64,000 bases of DNA. Origin: Carya illinoinensis. Its lineage: Eukaryota > Streptophyta > Magnoliopsida > Fagales > Juglandaceae. Position 1 is the first letter of the stretch, and each line of letters starts with the position of its first letter. The notes beneath the pieces were generated by a model. The model had not been told where the DNA came from and searched no databases. It worked only from the letters and a program-made list of their open reading frames with translations. Of this stretch, positions 22,132 through 34,559 are shown in pieces. A program made the position numbers and the translations under genes. Location: NCBI RefSeq assembly GCF_018687715.1, contig NC_056762.1:17234364-17298363 (forward strand), in the 5' to 3' direction.

Positions 22132-23557
22132 ATGGCAGAGGAACTAACAAAATAGTGGGAAGAACTAAGTCTCACGGAGAAGGAAAAGGGGGAGGTAGCA
22201 CTGGTCTCTAGTTCAACAGCAACAAAATAGCTACATAGTAACTATTGTCTGTTGGCTATGATCATAGCTGAAAGGCCAGTAAATAGAGAAGCCTTTAAGA
22301 CAACTATGGCAAGAGTATGGAGATGCAAAAGCTGGATCCAATTCACTGAAGTTGGAAGCAATAAATACTTAGTTGAGTTCCACTTAGAGCAGGATCTTCA
22401 ACAGGTCATCCATGGAAAGCCTTGGTCCTTTGATAGGTGACTAGTCTGTATTCACTTGTATGAAGGGGATAGGTCAATCAATGAAGTTCCTTTCATCTTG
22501 GAAGAGTTTTGGGTTCATGCATATAGCATGCCTTTGGCAAGTATGACTGAAGAGGTAAGCAAAAAAATTGGTGACACGATAGGGAAGACTTGCTGTACAA
22601 GTTGATGATAGGGGCATTGGATGGGGTAAGTTCCTGAGACTCAAGGTGGAGGTTGACATCTCAAAGGCTATTCAGAGATGACTTTTCTTGTCTTTTGAAG
22701 GTAAGAGAACCTGGATCCCCTTTAAATATGAACGTTTGCCATCTTTTTGTTTCAAATGTGGGGTCTTAAAGCATGCACAGAGAGGCTGCCAAGTTATGAA
22801 TACAGACAGCAGTAAGCTCCAGTATGGGTCTTGGCTTCGAGCACCAGCAACCAGAGAAGGAGATCTCTCAAGGAAAAGGTATGGAAACTCAAGTCCACCA
22901 AGAGAAACAAAGGAGCAACCATGGGAGAGGCAGAGAGAGGTCAGGGATGACACACCAACCAAAAAGCATGACAAAACACCAGTAGGTCAGAATTCTAACC
23001 TGCAGGATGGGGACAGCACAGAAACAAAAAGGGCAACTGTGAAGCACCACCTTTCTGTTGAACAGAAGACAGGAAGCAGTCAGGGCCTTTTTAAGGAAAC
23101 AAACGTGGAGCTAATTGTGGGCAGGTCAGAACAGGTTTCAAAAGATGCAGGACCTTGTCTGATGCAAGGCATTGAGGATGCTGCATTGCCAATCAATAAG
23201 GCAGAAACCTCCAACAAGGACAAGGCCCAGCAAACTGTCTTGAACCTCAGGAGCAATGATCTGGCGGCCCAAGTATCCTCTATGGCCAATTTTGTCTCAG
23301 ACCAAGTCCAAGCCCTGCAGAAATTCAAGAGTCAAGCCACATGGAAAAGGAAAGCAAGGGACAAAGGCAAGGCAGGCCCCTTAACAGAAGTGAACAAGGA
23401 AAACATACCAACTGGAGCAAAGAGAGAGGTAGGCCTTATCACTAGATCAGCATCTGTTAAGGCCCTCAAGAAACCAAAGTTGGAGAAGGAACAAGGTATG
23501 AAAGCTAGCAAGAATGATATGGTGGTGGCTGGGATCCAGCCCCACCAATTAAGATGA
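22132..23557 (+). pseudogene. L3 ORF1: DUF4283 / CCHC protein (broken)
   Basis: Starts MAEELTK like L2 ORF1, with a stop at codon 8 and more within the first third. Recognisable parts: FKTTMARVWR, NKYLVEF, KPWSFDR, then WIPFKYERLPSFC and the knuckle CFKCGVLKHAQRGC (C-x2-C-x4-H-x4-C) near 22747. An open stretch of about 290 codons (22688-23557) covers the knuckle and the hydrophilic tail. It ends in the ATGA overlap with ORF2 at 23554-23557. Confidence 0.88.
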
Positions 23558-26500
23558 GCTGCTTGAGCTGGAACTGCTGAGGGCTTGGGAACCCTCGGTC
23601 AGTTAATAACTTGTGCCTTATGGTGCAAACAAAGCTCCCAACCTTTGTCTTCTTAATGGAAACAAAGAGTAAAAAAGAAAAAATGGAATCAATCAGGCGC
23701 TTGATAAAGTATGAGCATAGTTTTATGGTCAATCCCATAGGGACTAAGGGAGGTCTAGCTTTCTTTTGAAAAGAAGAAGTGGAAGCAGAAGTAATCTCCT
23801 CTACAATCTCACACATCTCTTTGGAAATTAAAGATAGGGAAGCAGGAGTCACATGGTTCCTAATAGGATTCTATGGCAACCCAATTACTGAGAAAAGACA
23901 AGAGAGTTGGCAATTACTACAAGCACTGAAACCAGTAGCAGGAGAGGGATGGTTGTGTGTAGGTGACTTCAATGAGATTTTGAGCAATAGGGAGAAGAGT
24001 GGAGGCCCATTGAGACCTCTCAAACAAACGGAGAGGTTTAGGGACACACTCACCAAATGTGGCCTTAAAGATATGGGATTTAGAGGGAACAAATATACCT
24101 GGACCAATGGCAGGCAAGGGGCAGCCTTTACAAAAGAGAGGTTGGATAGGGCTCTTGGCAATGGGGTCTGGCTAGACCTGTGCATAGACCCAAGTGTTCA
24201 CACCCTCCCCTTTCTTACTTCAGATCATAGTCAGATTTGAAGCCTTTTGGACATTGAATGAAGACTGTTTTACAAAGGTGGAAGAAGCGTGGAAGTCACC
24301 TAGACTGACCAACAACAGCATGAACTGCATCTCAGAAGGCCTGAAAAACTATCAGCAGAAGCTTACACAATGGAGCAAGAAGACCTTTGGCACCTCCAAG
24401 AGAGAGACTCAGGCTCAACTAGCACTGCTCTCTAAACTACAGCAGGACAATACAGGTAACTTAAATGAGGAAATGAAGCAAGTCCAGAGGGCAGTAGATA
24501 ACAAGCTAGAGGCTGAAAACATCAAGTAGAAACAAAGGTCCAAGATAAGGTGGTTGAAAGAGGGGACAGAAACACTAAGTTTTTCCACCAGGCAACTTCC
24601 CAAAGAAGGGCAACAAATAGGATAAAGACTTTGTTAGACAACAATGACAATGTGGTGCACTCGAGAGAAGGTATTAGGGACCTTTTCCAAGGTTATTTCA
24701 CTAATCTTTTCACCACTTCTAATCCTAGTCACCAAATAGAATGCTTGGCCTCTTTAGAAGCCCGAGTGACTATGTCCCAAAATGAGTTCCTCACTAGACC
24801 TTATTGCATTCAAGAAGTGGAAGAAGCAATGTTCCAAATGAATGGTCTAAGCTCCCCAAGACCAGATGGATTCCCAACCATTTTCTATCAAAAACACTGG
24901 TCAATAGTGGGTCCTCAAGTCTGTGATACAGTTCTGAAAGTGCTCAACTCGAGGGGCAAAATGGAAAGCATCAACAGCACCTTCATTGCACTCATTCCCA
25001 AGAAGAAAAAGCCAACTAGAGTGACAGAATTCATGCCTATTTCACTTTGTAATGTTCTCTACAAACTCATCTAAAAAATTATTGCAAATAGGCTTAAAAA
25101 AATTCTCCCTAATCTCATATCCGAATCTTAATCAGCTTTTGTTCCAAATAGGCTTATATCAGATAACATTATTGTTGCCTTTGAGACTTTGCATACCATG
25201 AAATGTAAAATGACAGGGAAAGAGGGCTATATGGCCTTGAAGTTAGACATGAGCAAAGCATATGACAGAGTGGAGTGGGGATTTCTGAGAGCTACCTTAC
25301 TCAAGCTGGGTTTCTGTAACACATGGGTGGATTTGGTGATGAACTGCATAGAAACATTCACATACTCCCTGCTTGTCAATGGGGAACCTCAAAAAGCTTT
25401 CTCCCCCACTCGAGGAATAAGGCAAGGGGACCCTCTATCCCCTTACCTCTTTATCTTGTGTACAGAACTCCTCAGCAATTTGATAAAGAAAGCTGAGGAG
25501 AATGAGATCATTTATGGGGTCCCAGTTGCACGTGGACAGATGAGGGTATCCCACCTCTTTTTTGTAGATAACAGCCTCCTTTTTTGTAAAGCCAATGCTT
25601 TGGAGTGGGGTAGAATGATCAGCCTCTTAAGACTCTATGAAAGAGCCTCGGGTCAGAGATTGAATGTTGAGAAAACCTCAATAGTATTTAGTAGAAATAC
25701 AAGCCATTTAACCCAGCAATTCATCTTGTCTATAGCAGGAATAAGAACATCTATGCCTTATGAAAGGTATTTGGGATTACCTCCTGTGGTAGGCAGGGAC
25801 AGATTTAAAACCTTCAAGAATGTTTTGGACAATGTCAGGATGAGACTGAACAACCATAGAGTCAAGTCATTCTCTCAGGTAGGAAAGGAAATTTTTTTGA
25901 AAGCAGTGATTCAAGCCCTTCCAACCTACACAATGAGTGTCTTTAAGCTGCCACTTAATCTACTTCAATCCATAAACAGTTTAATCCACAACTACTGGTG
26001 GGGTCAGCAAGAGAAGGAGCAAAGAATACACTGGGTCTCATGGAAGAGAATGGGGCAAGCCAAATCTGAGGGTGGTTTGGGTTTCAGGGATCTTGAAGTC
26101 TTTAACAAAGCCACGCTGTCCAAGAATTGCTGGAGGATACTTCAAGACCCAACATCACTTGCTGCCAGGGTCCTTAAAGCTAAATATTTCCCAAACTCGA
26201 GTTTTTAAGTGGCTAAGGTGGGAACCAAGCCATCCTTTGTGTGGAGAAGTCTTCTATCAGCTAGACAGACTATTGAGGCAAGGTCATTGTGGAGGTTGGG
26301 CACAGGAAACAAGATTAAAATATGGTCAGATAATGGTTAGTAAAGTCTAAACCAGCAATGGTAGGAAGCCCTATAAAGGTTCTGAGTTCTAAAGCCACAG
26401 TAGCTGTGCTTATAGACCATTCAACCAAGAGCTGGAAAAGGGACCTGGTGCAAGAAATATTTGAAGAAGACGAAGCCTCAGTGATCCTCCAAACTCCCAT

Positions 26501-27602
26501 CAGCTCCTTGAATTCCACGGACAAGCTCATATGGCATGGCACAAAAAATGGCTCTTTTTCAGTGAAGAGTGCATATCACATGGAGAAAGCAAAGGAAGTG
26601 GAAGGAAGAGGCCAAGCCTCAACCAGTAAATCATTTAAAGAAGTATGGAAAAAGATATGGCAGCTCCATGTCCCTCCAATCGACAAGATGTTTTATATGG
26701 AGAGCATGCCAAGAATCCCTCCCTACCCAGCTCAACTTATTCAAGAAAAAGATAGTGAAGGTACCACTATGTCCAATTTGCTCAAGAGAGGAGGAAAGTA
26801 TTCTACATACTCTGTGGAACTGTGAGGCAGCCAAAGATGTTTGGGGCCAATGCTCGATGAGGCTGCAAAAAAGTACATGCTCCCAACTGCCAATGCTGTT
26901 ATTCTTTGAGAACATGATCAAAGTTCTCAATAATTTAGAGATGCAGGAGTTTGTGATGGTAGCTAGATAGTTATGGCTGAGAAGAAATTCCTTTATCTTC
27001 AAAAACAAATTCCTACCTCCAAACTGTCTACTCAGAGAAACCAGTTTGAGACTACAGCTGCTAAAAGAATATGAGGACAAAATTTAGATTCAAAAGAAGG
27101 GCCAACAGACAAAGAATTCAGCTGAGAAGTGGCAAAGTCCTGCAAACTGGTTTAAAGTCAATTGGGATGGGGTAGTAGACAAAAAAAAAAATGCATGATT
27201 GGCATAGGTGTAGTAGTAAGGGATGAGAAAGGTCAGATCATAGCAACAATGAGGCACAAGAAGATGCAACTCCCCAACCCTCTCCTAACAGAATCTTATG
27301 GAGCTTTAGTAGCTGTTCAGTTTGCCAAGGATCTGGGATTGACACAGATTGAATTGGAGGGTGATTCACTCCAGGTAACAAAGGCACTACAGGAAGAAAA
27401 TGAAGTGTGGAGCAGTACCAACATGTTTATCTGTGAGACTAGAACTTGGCTTAAAACTTTTGCAATGTGGCGTGTTTCTCATGTTAGGAGGAACGGTAAC
27501 AACTTAGCCCATTTGTTAGCAAAAGGATCTCTTAGCATTTCTGATGTTTTTAATGTAACTATGGAGGACATTCCTCAGTGTATTTCTCCTTTAGTTCAAT
27601 GA
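23554..27602 (+). pseudogene. L3 ORF2: endonuclease, RT, zf-RVT, RNase H (many lesions)
   Basis: Same domain order as L2. The first stop is at codon 9 (in the CRGLG block). Endonuclease motifs: VGDFNEIL, TWTNGRQ, LTSDHS. RT: the usual SPGPDGF is [16 protein letters not shown] is kept; the catalytic FADDS is FFVDNS at about 25561-25575, with the second Asp replaced by Asn. zf-RVT: CPICSREEESILHTLWNC. RNase H at about 27160-27540 (LEGDSLQV, RRNGNNLAHLLAK). Stops and frameshifts occur throughout. It cannot encode an active RT. Confidence 0.9.
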
Positions 27603-27997
27603 AATGAAGTAAGAGTATTTAAAAAAAAAAGTGGGTATTTTACAACCCACGACCATAGTGTTTTTACACTGTTACGTTGCTTTTTCTTTGCCCTTTTCAG
27701 CTCGTTGATTCTTTAGAACTTATTATATAGCACTGTAAGTATTTTTCAAACTCTATTTTAGATTTAAATATAGTATTGCTTTTACAATAAATTCATTAAC
27801 TGGTTGATTATTCCGGATTAAGTCCGAGGAGTCCGGGGTCGGATGGATTTGAGGACGGAGTTGTTTGGTTATTGTTGATGTTGAGTTTGTTGGATAAATT
27901 ATGTCTTGAGGTGTGCATTGCATGGTGCATTCATGTGCATGTATTAAATTGAGATAAACTGGTTTTATCAGTGTAAATGGATTTTCGGGTGCGTGTG

Positions 27998-28055
27998 TAT
28001 CACGACCCCAAGCCGAGATGGGGCATTATCTCGGTGGAGCCCCTCTAGTTACTCG
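27998..28055 (+). other. Conserved LTR stem-loop box (S1 copy)
   Basis: TATCACGACCCCAAG is followed by CCGAGAT (28013-28019), an 8-nt loop and ATCTCGG (28028-28034), then TGGAGCCCC. The same layout occurs in S4 (59795-59816, reverse) and, with different stem bases, in C1 (29406-29429, reverse) and C2 (56444-56467). Confidence 0.75.
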
Positions 28056-31000
28056 GGAGCGTAATATACTAAGTGACGTCCCCTGGGTTGTCCCTGGGCG
28101 ACAATGGTAGTGGGTGGGATGGTAACGCTCTCGTACTGACTCCGTGGTCCCTCTGTTGGCGGGGGCTAGAGGATGCTTGGCTACGTACATGCTGGGCATG
28201 GAACTGGACATTGCTCATTACGAAGTCACATGCATAGTCGTTACCCGTGGGGTGACAAAGGAGCCAGGGTGTGCGGATGACCCCTAGGGGGAGGTCATGG
28301 TGCATTCGGATAAATTGGATTTGGGCCAAATGTGACTTTTGGCGTGAGTTGGAAAGGAAATATTTTTGGGGCCAAATGAGACTTTTGGCGTGCATGCAAA
28401 AATGTGGATTTATGGGACATGTGCATTTGACATCCTTTCGTGCATACTGTTGAGTTCAATATATTTTTTTATCTTGTGGCATTTGGATTATTACTTACCT
28501 GCTGCACCATTTTGGTACTGTAGATTTTGATGCAGATGTTGAGGAGGAGGAGGAGGCTGAGCTCGAGGAGGCGGCTCCGCCAGAGTTTTGGTTTGGAGTT
28601 GTTTATGTCAAAACTTATCTCGTCTAGTTTTTATGTCTTGTAATTTGGTTTTGAAACAATATTTGAGACTTGTAATATTTTATTATGTGTGATTTAAACG
28701 AGTTTGTATTTAAGCAAAAATTCTAGTACTTAGTTATAAGACTTTTATTATCCACTGCGTGATTTTATTGTACACTTATTGCCTGTACACACTTGGCACT
28801 TGGCAATGGGATGTGTGACCCGTGTTGTCATCATCCTGACGCTTCGATTTCCACGTGTCTGCACATGGGAGTTGAGGGCGTCACAATATGTAGTTTACAC
28901 ATGATTGAAAACTAAACTTTGACTTATGCACTTACCACTTTCAAAGACTTGTAACAGAGACTTGACATTTTTCGGAAAACATCTTTAACTTTCCTATTTC
29001 ATGTTGATCTTTAAACGACCTTGCTTTTTATAGAATATCACAAGATTTGCATCGAGTGATCTATAACTTATCAAAAGACTTTCATCAAGTGATCCATAAC
29101 ATATGAGCTCTTTTACTTATTCAGGGGGTGGAAACAACACGTTCCCTTTCTTACCACGTGCTCGTGCTAGTTACCGCACCATTACTAGTCTGCGCACCGT
29201 GATGAGTACATCTTAAACAGAAACATAACTTATTAACTCGACATTACTTTGTCAGGTTACATGTCTTATGCACCCACTAGCATTAGGCACTACCTCGCTC
29301 CGACATTCTTTAAAAAGAATCCATTCAAGGCATGTTGATAGTTCCTTGTAGTCCCAGGGGTTACCACTCCATTCTTAAGCACTCTAGAGTGGATAGAGGA
29401 GTTCCACTAGGACATTCTCCCGCCCTAGTATTTGGGGTCATGATAAAACTTTTAATAGACTCATTTCATTTCAAAACATTTTTTAAAACATTTCTCTTTT
29501 GAAAACACTTCTCCCAAATGCATGTAACATGAGACTTAAGACATACGTTCTTATACTTGACATATGAGATGCCATGCTTGAAATAACCAAGCATAACATG
29601 TTCAATTCATGGCATGATAAGGTAGAACTCATAAGATATTAAAACATAAACAAGGAACTATGAAATCTAGCCTTGGCCGAAACTTAGAGGTACAAGAACA
29701 TGGAAAATCATCACTTAAACATGTTCCAAACTTCAAACATATTTCTTAGAAATAAAAAGCATAGTAGAAAAAAGCATAAAATCATAGCACTTGAAAAAGA
29801 TCGAAAACTACTAAGACATGATATAGCTGAAACACCAAGTTCCTCAAGTTAACAACATTGTTTCCCTTAAAACCGAAACATGCAAAGGACATTTTTGCCA
29901 TTTTTATCTTGAACTTACCATTCATTCCATAATCATATTCCAAGATCATATAAGAGTATTCAAACAAATAAACAAGAATAACAACCGAAACAATAGAAAC
30001 AAACTAAAGGATCTACACAAGCATATACATGTATTAAACAAGAGCAAGTTGAGTGTATGCTTACAAAAATTCAAGAAATGAAATGAAAAGCAAGCTGTAA
30101 TTTAAAATACAACCAATTATAATGAGTATCTTAAAACTTTAATCCGCATTCTTGAGTGTGTGAGGGTTTTCTAGGGTTACTAAATTTTGGCCTCTAGGGT
30201 TTTCAGTCAAGAAAAACTTTGTTTCATTTATGAATTCAGACAAAACTCAAAATAGGGTAAGAACACATGAAGGGGATCAAAAATAGGATGGATAAACACC
30301 TTCCACCAATCAGCTTCATGGATTTTCAAACTCCTTTGAGATTTGGATCTCATATTTCAATTAGAATGATGAAGAGTGAGTGCAAGAACTAAGAGAAACC
30401 ATGTCTTACCTTGGTCTCTCTTGAAGGTGTTGAAATCTCCTTCTTAAATAAACTTTTCCTTGTTTGGTTGGAGAGCAAACGTGAGAAGATGTGGGAATCT
30501 TCAAGTGAAAGTGTGAGAATCATTTGGAGAGGATGAGGGTACATGAAATTTTTTAAAATGGGCAAGAGGAAGAGCTCATAGGCGTGTACTCTTCTTTTAT
30601 ACTTGGTCTCTTCATCTTCCCTCTTGTTTTCCTCCAAAACCCTAGCATGAGTGACAAGTGGCATAGGTTTCTTCTTCTCTCTTCTCCATTACTGAGATAG
30701 CCTCTTGATATTCCATCAATGGAGTGCATTGGGAACGGGCAAGCTTAGGTGACATGTAGATCTCCCATTCACCAAAAATCCTACTTCTTTCCTTTTATAA
30801 CCTTCCCTCTTCTTAACAATATGAATATTCTTCAAGGGTACTTGCATAAAATGACTTATGCCTCTTCCTTTTCCCAACAAGCAACTCCTGGCATGAGTGA
30901 CAAGTGGCATAGGCATGTCCCTTACCCATTGCAGCCCACTCTCTTCTCTTCTTCTTTCATCTTGTTCCTTCATCTTCCCAAGATGACTCTTTAGGTGCCA

Positions 31001-31592
31001 TTGGTTCAAATTATAAACTTAGTGACAAGTGGCTAGTGATATTTGTGCTTGGACTAGTGGTGGCCAAAATTACAAGGGTAAATTAGTCCATTGTGCAAAT
31101 GCTTTCATCAAATCTTCTAGAAACTCATAGCATGGTTGACACTTGGAAAAAATCTGAAGATATCTTGTGTGTAAGCTAAGAAATTCGAAATCCCCTTGTG
31201 TCCCTTCAGTTTCCCCATGCAAATCACCTAGAAAATCTACTTTTATCTTCCCTAGGCTCCCTTTTCCATAAGAATCAACATGGGAACTCGAAATTGAGCC
31301 AAATGAGATGGTCTAGGCATGTGGGAAAGGCTTGTCCAAAAATCTCTTAGTCTCCCTAGGTCATCTTGTCATTTGATTCTTCTAGAAGGTTTCTAGCATG
31401 ACAAATGGCAAATCCCCTAGAGTATAGATGCAAACCATCCTTGGGTTCCCTAGAGTAGGGGTACAAGTGACAAAGGCTTGGGTCATGGGCTTTGGACCAT
31501 TGGGCTTAGGTTTTTGTATAGGGCCAAACTACACTAGGCCTTCTAGGGCTAGCTATCTCTTGGGCTCAAGTTTAACACTAAAATTTCTAACA

Positions 31593-31886
31593 CTACTTCT
31601 CCACTTAAAAAATTAAGGCCTTGAAATACTATGGACACTAAAAATAACGATGAACCACGCTTAGCCAAATTCAAGCTATCACAAGTTTGAATCTCTGAAA
31701 AGTCAAATCGAGAAGGAGTGCACGTGGAAACTGATGGATGCAATGGATGGAAGCTAGTGTTTTCCTTAAGGAAGATTGACTCACGATTGGCTCTATATGT
31801 TTCTATCATAAAGGAGAAGTCATGGTGTGAAATTGACGAGACGATGCTTCTCCAAGGCGTAGAGAGCAGGATGCTGGAAGCCAACT
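31593..31886 (-). other. C1: end of internal region with polypurine-like tract
   Basis: Minus strand reads TTTTTTAAGTGGAGAAGTAG (31593-31612) just before the LTR start TGTTAG, as expected for a polypurine tract. The remaining ~270 bp has an open minus frame with no recognisable domain. The junction with the plus-strand C2 gag near 31887 is not resolved; both elements appear truncated there. Confidence 0.5.
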
Positions 31887-31887
31887 G

Positions 31888-32279
31888 TTGGAAGCAGGTC
31901 AGGCTATAGCAGAGGTTATTCGCCAAACAATGGAAGTAGTTCAAAATCAAATGGAGGAAGGGCAAAATGTTTGGCAAGACCCCCATAGACGAGATGCCCA
32001 TTTGGGAGATTCTTGGTATATCGATACCCAAATTTCTCAGGAACGGAAGGAGCTTTGTGAGCCAACAAGTGGCTTATTGATTTGGAATGCACCTTTGATA
32101 TCAATGGGTGTACAGAGGAACAAAAGGTTCAATACACTGGAAATTTGCTTCAAGTAGAGGCTGGTTTATGGTGGGATACAAAATAGTAGTTATTGGTATC
32201 ATAATTGGGAGATGTGGCTATGCTCACATGGGAGTGGTTTAAGAAGGAATTCGATAATTGTTTCTTTCTAGAGACAGCT
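31888..32279 (+). pseudogene. C2: gag, N-terminal part
   Basis: The retrotransposon gag domain is readable in one frame from about 32055: WLIDLECTFDINGCTEEQK, then GLWWDTK, stops, and LTWEWFKKEFDNCFFLETA ending exactly at 32279. The upstream stretch from 31888 (EVIRQTMEVVQNQMEE) is a likely N-terminal part in another frame. The next base begins the T1 LTR, and gag resumes after T1 at about 48643. Confidence 0.72.
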
Positions 32280-32339
32280 TGTAATGCCTCAATGGAAGGT
32301 CCAAACCACATGGCCTATACTCCAAAATGACAAGTCAAT

Positions 32340-34553
32340 TATACACCTGAGTCCTACTATGTAGACTTTTATGTCATTTCATTAATTCTTTTAAGTAAAA
32401 TATTCTTTTATGTATTTTAAAATAAATATTTTTATTTTTATTATTTTAAGATGAGTATGCTTTATTTTAAAATGGGATTTATTAAAATAAATCAAGGGCA
32501 TGATTTTAAGACTTTGCAATATTTCCCTTAAGTTCTCTAATTTTATTTATTCAAAGAATGGCCCCAGTCATCCTCCACCATTGAATTGGTAGGTGGGAAA
32601 AATATCTTAGTGTGGAAAGATCTCCACCCTTCATTCCTTGGCTTCTGAAGGAAAAGTAACTTAAGTCTCTCATCTGCCCTCACTCTCGTCGGTTTCCAAA
32701 GCAAGAGAAACAACAATCCCTCAAGCCCTAGCTGACGCCCTCACCCCCTTCCATCCTCTTCTCTTTTAATCTTCAAGGGATCAAAGCTTCCTCTCCTCTA
32801 TCTTCAAGTCAAGTGTGCCTCATCTCTAGCCATTTTCAAGTTTTTCTCAAAGCTTAAATCCCAAGCTTGTTTTCATCTTTCAAAGGGTGAAATCTTGAAG
32901 GTAATAAGCTTATGACCCCCTTCCTAGCATGATTTTCATTTGGGTTTCAGTTTTTATCACTAGACTCACCTATTGATGTTTTGGCTTTTGGGGTAACACA
33001 GTAATATCACTTAGTTCTTCATCTACACGACTATATCACCATTTGGTCATCCACTTTGCATCTAGAAAGGAGTTAAGGGCTTAAGATAAAAACCCTAACA
33101 TAACCTATTTGATTTTAGTCTGATTTTGGAAGCCAACTAAGTTGTTTTAGCTTTTATTTTAATTATAGTTATTATCAATACTACCAATAAATGTGGATGC
33201 CTTGTTCTTGGCCCAAACAGAGTGTGTTGAAGCTATCTTGCTATGTATTTTCCTACATTTCGAAATTGGTATCTTGCTAATGAACTTGGGTTAACCATAA
33301 ACTGACTTTAGTATGATTTGGGTGTGTATTGAGAGAAGATGATTATGGTGCAAAAGTGCTATAGTAACCCTATGTTAGATGCCTAAAGCAATCCTTGGGG
33401 TTTGCCTCTTCTCTCAATTTATTTCCAACCACCAAAAGCCATTTGTTTACAAGATAGCCTTTTCTAGTAAGGGACACAATTAGCTATTTTAAAAGTGCAT
33501 GTTTCCTAAAAATTTATTTAGCCTATTTGAGATGCCTAAATCTATTTTAAAGCCTTTGCTAATCATTTTCTAGATTTGAGTTCTTAATTCTCATAACCCC
33601 AAAATGAGCTTGAATCAAATAAACTTTGTTTAACCAATGATTTCTCAACTACCTTTCCATGTAAGCTACCTAAATGGCCTTCCAAGGACAACTAGCATGC
33701 CTTAGTATTTATTTTACTATTCTTGTAAGTTGAGGCTAGAAGTAGTTATTGGATTAACGCTAAGTGTAGAAGGGACGTTAGGTTATAAAGTCAGAGCATT
33801 CTCTTTCAAAGGGAGGCCTAAAAAAGATTGAATGCGTATTAACGCGTTTATGCTATTTATGGGAATAGGACTGATTGTGAAGTTTGAAGTGTGGAGGAGA
33901 ATAGAGGTAAGTAGCTATGACCATGTTCCTACACCAAGTTCTCTTTATGAAAGAATGTCTCTCTCTAATTGCAAATGTTCTTCTAAAAAAAAGAGTTAAT
34001 GTATGTATTATGTACAAGCCTTTCTTAGTAGCCCCTGTTAAGCAACCTATTAATTATAATTGTGTGTATGTGTATAATGTAATGCATTCATGTTAAGTTC
34101 TAAATCATGAGATTTTCATACACGCTTTCTTAAGAAACTATTGCCTTTCCTTATACACAGTATGACATGAAATGCCTTTCTAAGAAATGCCTTTCTGGAT
34201 GGGTCCTTTGTTGGGTTATACACTAGACTTTTAATATTTTTGGGGATGATGTAAATATTTACATAGGGTATATGTGACCCGTAATATGGCCTTGGGCCTT
34301 ATTTGTAATTATAGGGACTATGTTTTACCCTAACCCAAACTATGTTATTGTGTTATGGACTTATGGTGGACTTTGGAAAGTCCCCTTTTTATATGTATAT
34401 CTGGGAAATTGTCTATCAGGTGTCCCTCTCTGATTTACTTTGGGGAAACTAGGATATATGTAAATATATTTATACATATCATGTATGTTTAACAAAAAAA
34501 AAAAAAAAAGTCAAAGGAAACAACTTCTTCCATTTTAGGGCAGGGTTGTTATA
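32340..34553 (+). repeat. S2: LTR-like repeat between T1 and A3 remnants
   Basis: Non-coding, about 2.2 kb. Ends are TATACACC and GTTGTTATA, resembling decayed TGTAACACC/GGTTGTTACA LTR termini. It has a pyrimidine-rich leader (about 32660-32780) and GAAGGTAATAAG at 32897, as in other LTRs here, which suggests plus orientation. An A run lies at 34493-34509. No matching TSD is seen, so sequence has been lost on at least one side. Confidence 0.5.
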
Positions 34554-34559
34554 GTAGCC

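Larger units (their letters stand above)
22050..27626 (+). mobile_element. L3: plant L1-type LINE, decayed (5,577 bp)
   Basis: The 16-bp sequence AAAAGTGGGTATTTTA flanks it at 22034-22049 and 27627-27642, merging with the A tail. The complementary strand at the nick reads CTTTT/GAATG, which fits the T-rich preference of L1 endonucleases. It contains ORF1 and ORF2 with many stops. Inserted into S1. Confidence 0.92.
21145..28885 (+). repeat. S1: solo chromovirus-type LTR, split by LINE L3
   Basis: Begins TGTGATACCCC and ends GGGCGTCACA. Flanked by ACATG (21140-21144) and ATATG (28886-28890), a 5-bp TSD with one mismatch. Net length without L3 is about 2,148 bp, matching S4 (2,067 bp, opposite strand) along its length: start, pyrimidine-rich leader, GTGGGTATTTTACAACCCAC region, stem-loop box, GAGGAGGAGGAGGCTGAGC segment and end. 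No internal element sequence remains, so it is a solo LTR. The Pro/Ser-rich frames at 21431-22050 are read from the leader and are not genes. Confidence 0.87.
20451..31592 (-). repeat. C1: chromovirus-type 3' LTR, split by S1 (segments 28886-31592 and 20451-21144)
   Basis: Minus strand starts TGTTAGAAATTTTAG at 31592, directly after a polypurine-like tract. It ends near 20451 with GTAGCCTTATGTTACA, which matches 56638-56658 in the C2 LTR. The box at 29406-29447 (CCACTAGG...CCTAGTATTTGGGGTC on plus) is the reverse complement of the box at 56432-56470 in C2. Net length is about 3.4 kb after removing S1 and its TSD. A2 abuts the low end, so the true LTR end may have been cut. Small frames here (for example 30389-31009) are not genes. 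Confidence 0.78.

Noticed and set aside
31549..32031. Minus-strand frame of 160 codons
   Set aside because: It overlaps the C1 LTR start, its polypurine tract and the plus-strand C2 gag, which explain the DNA better.
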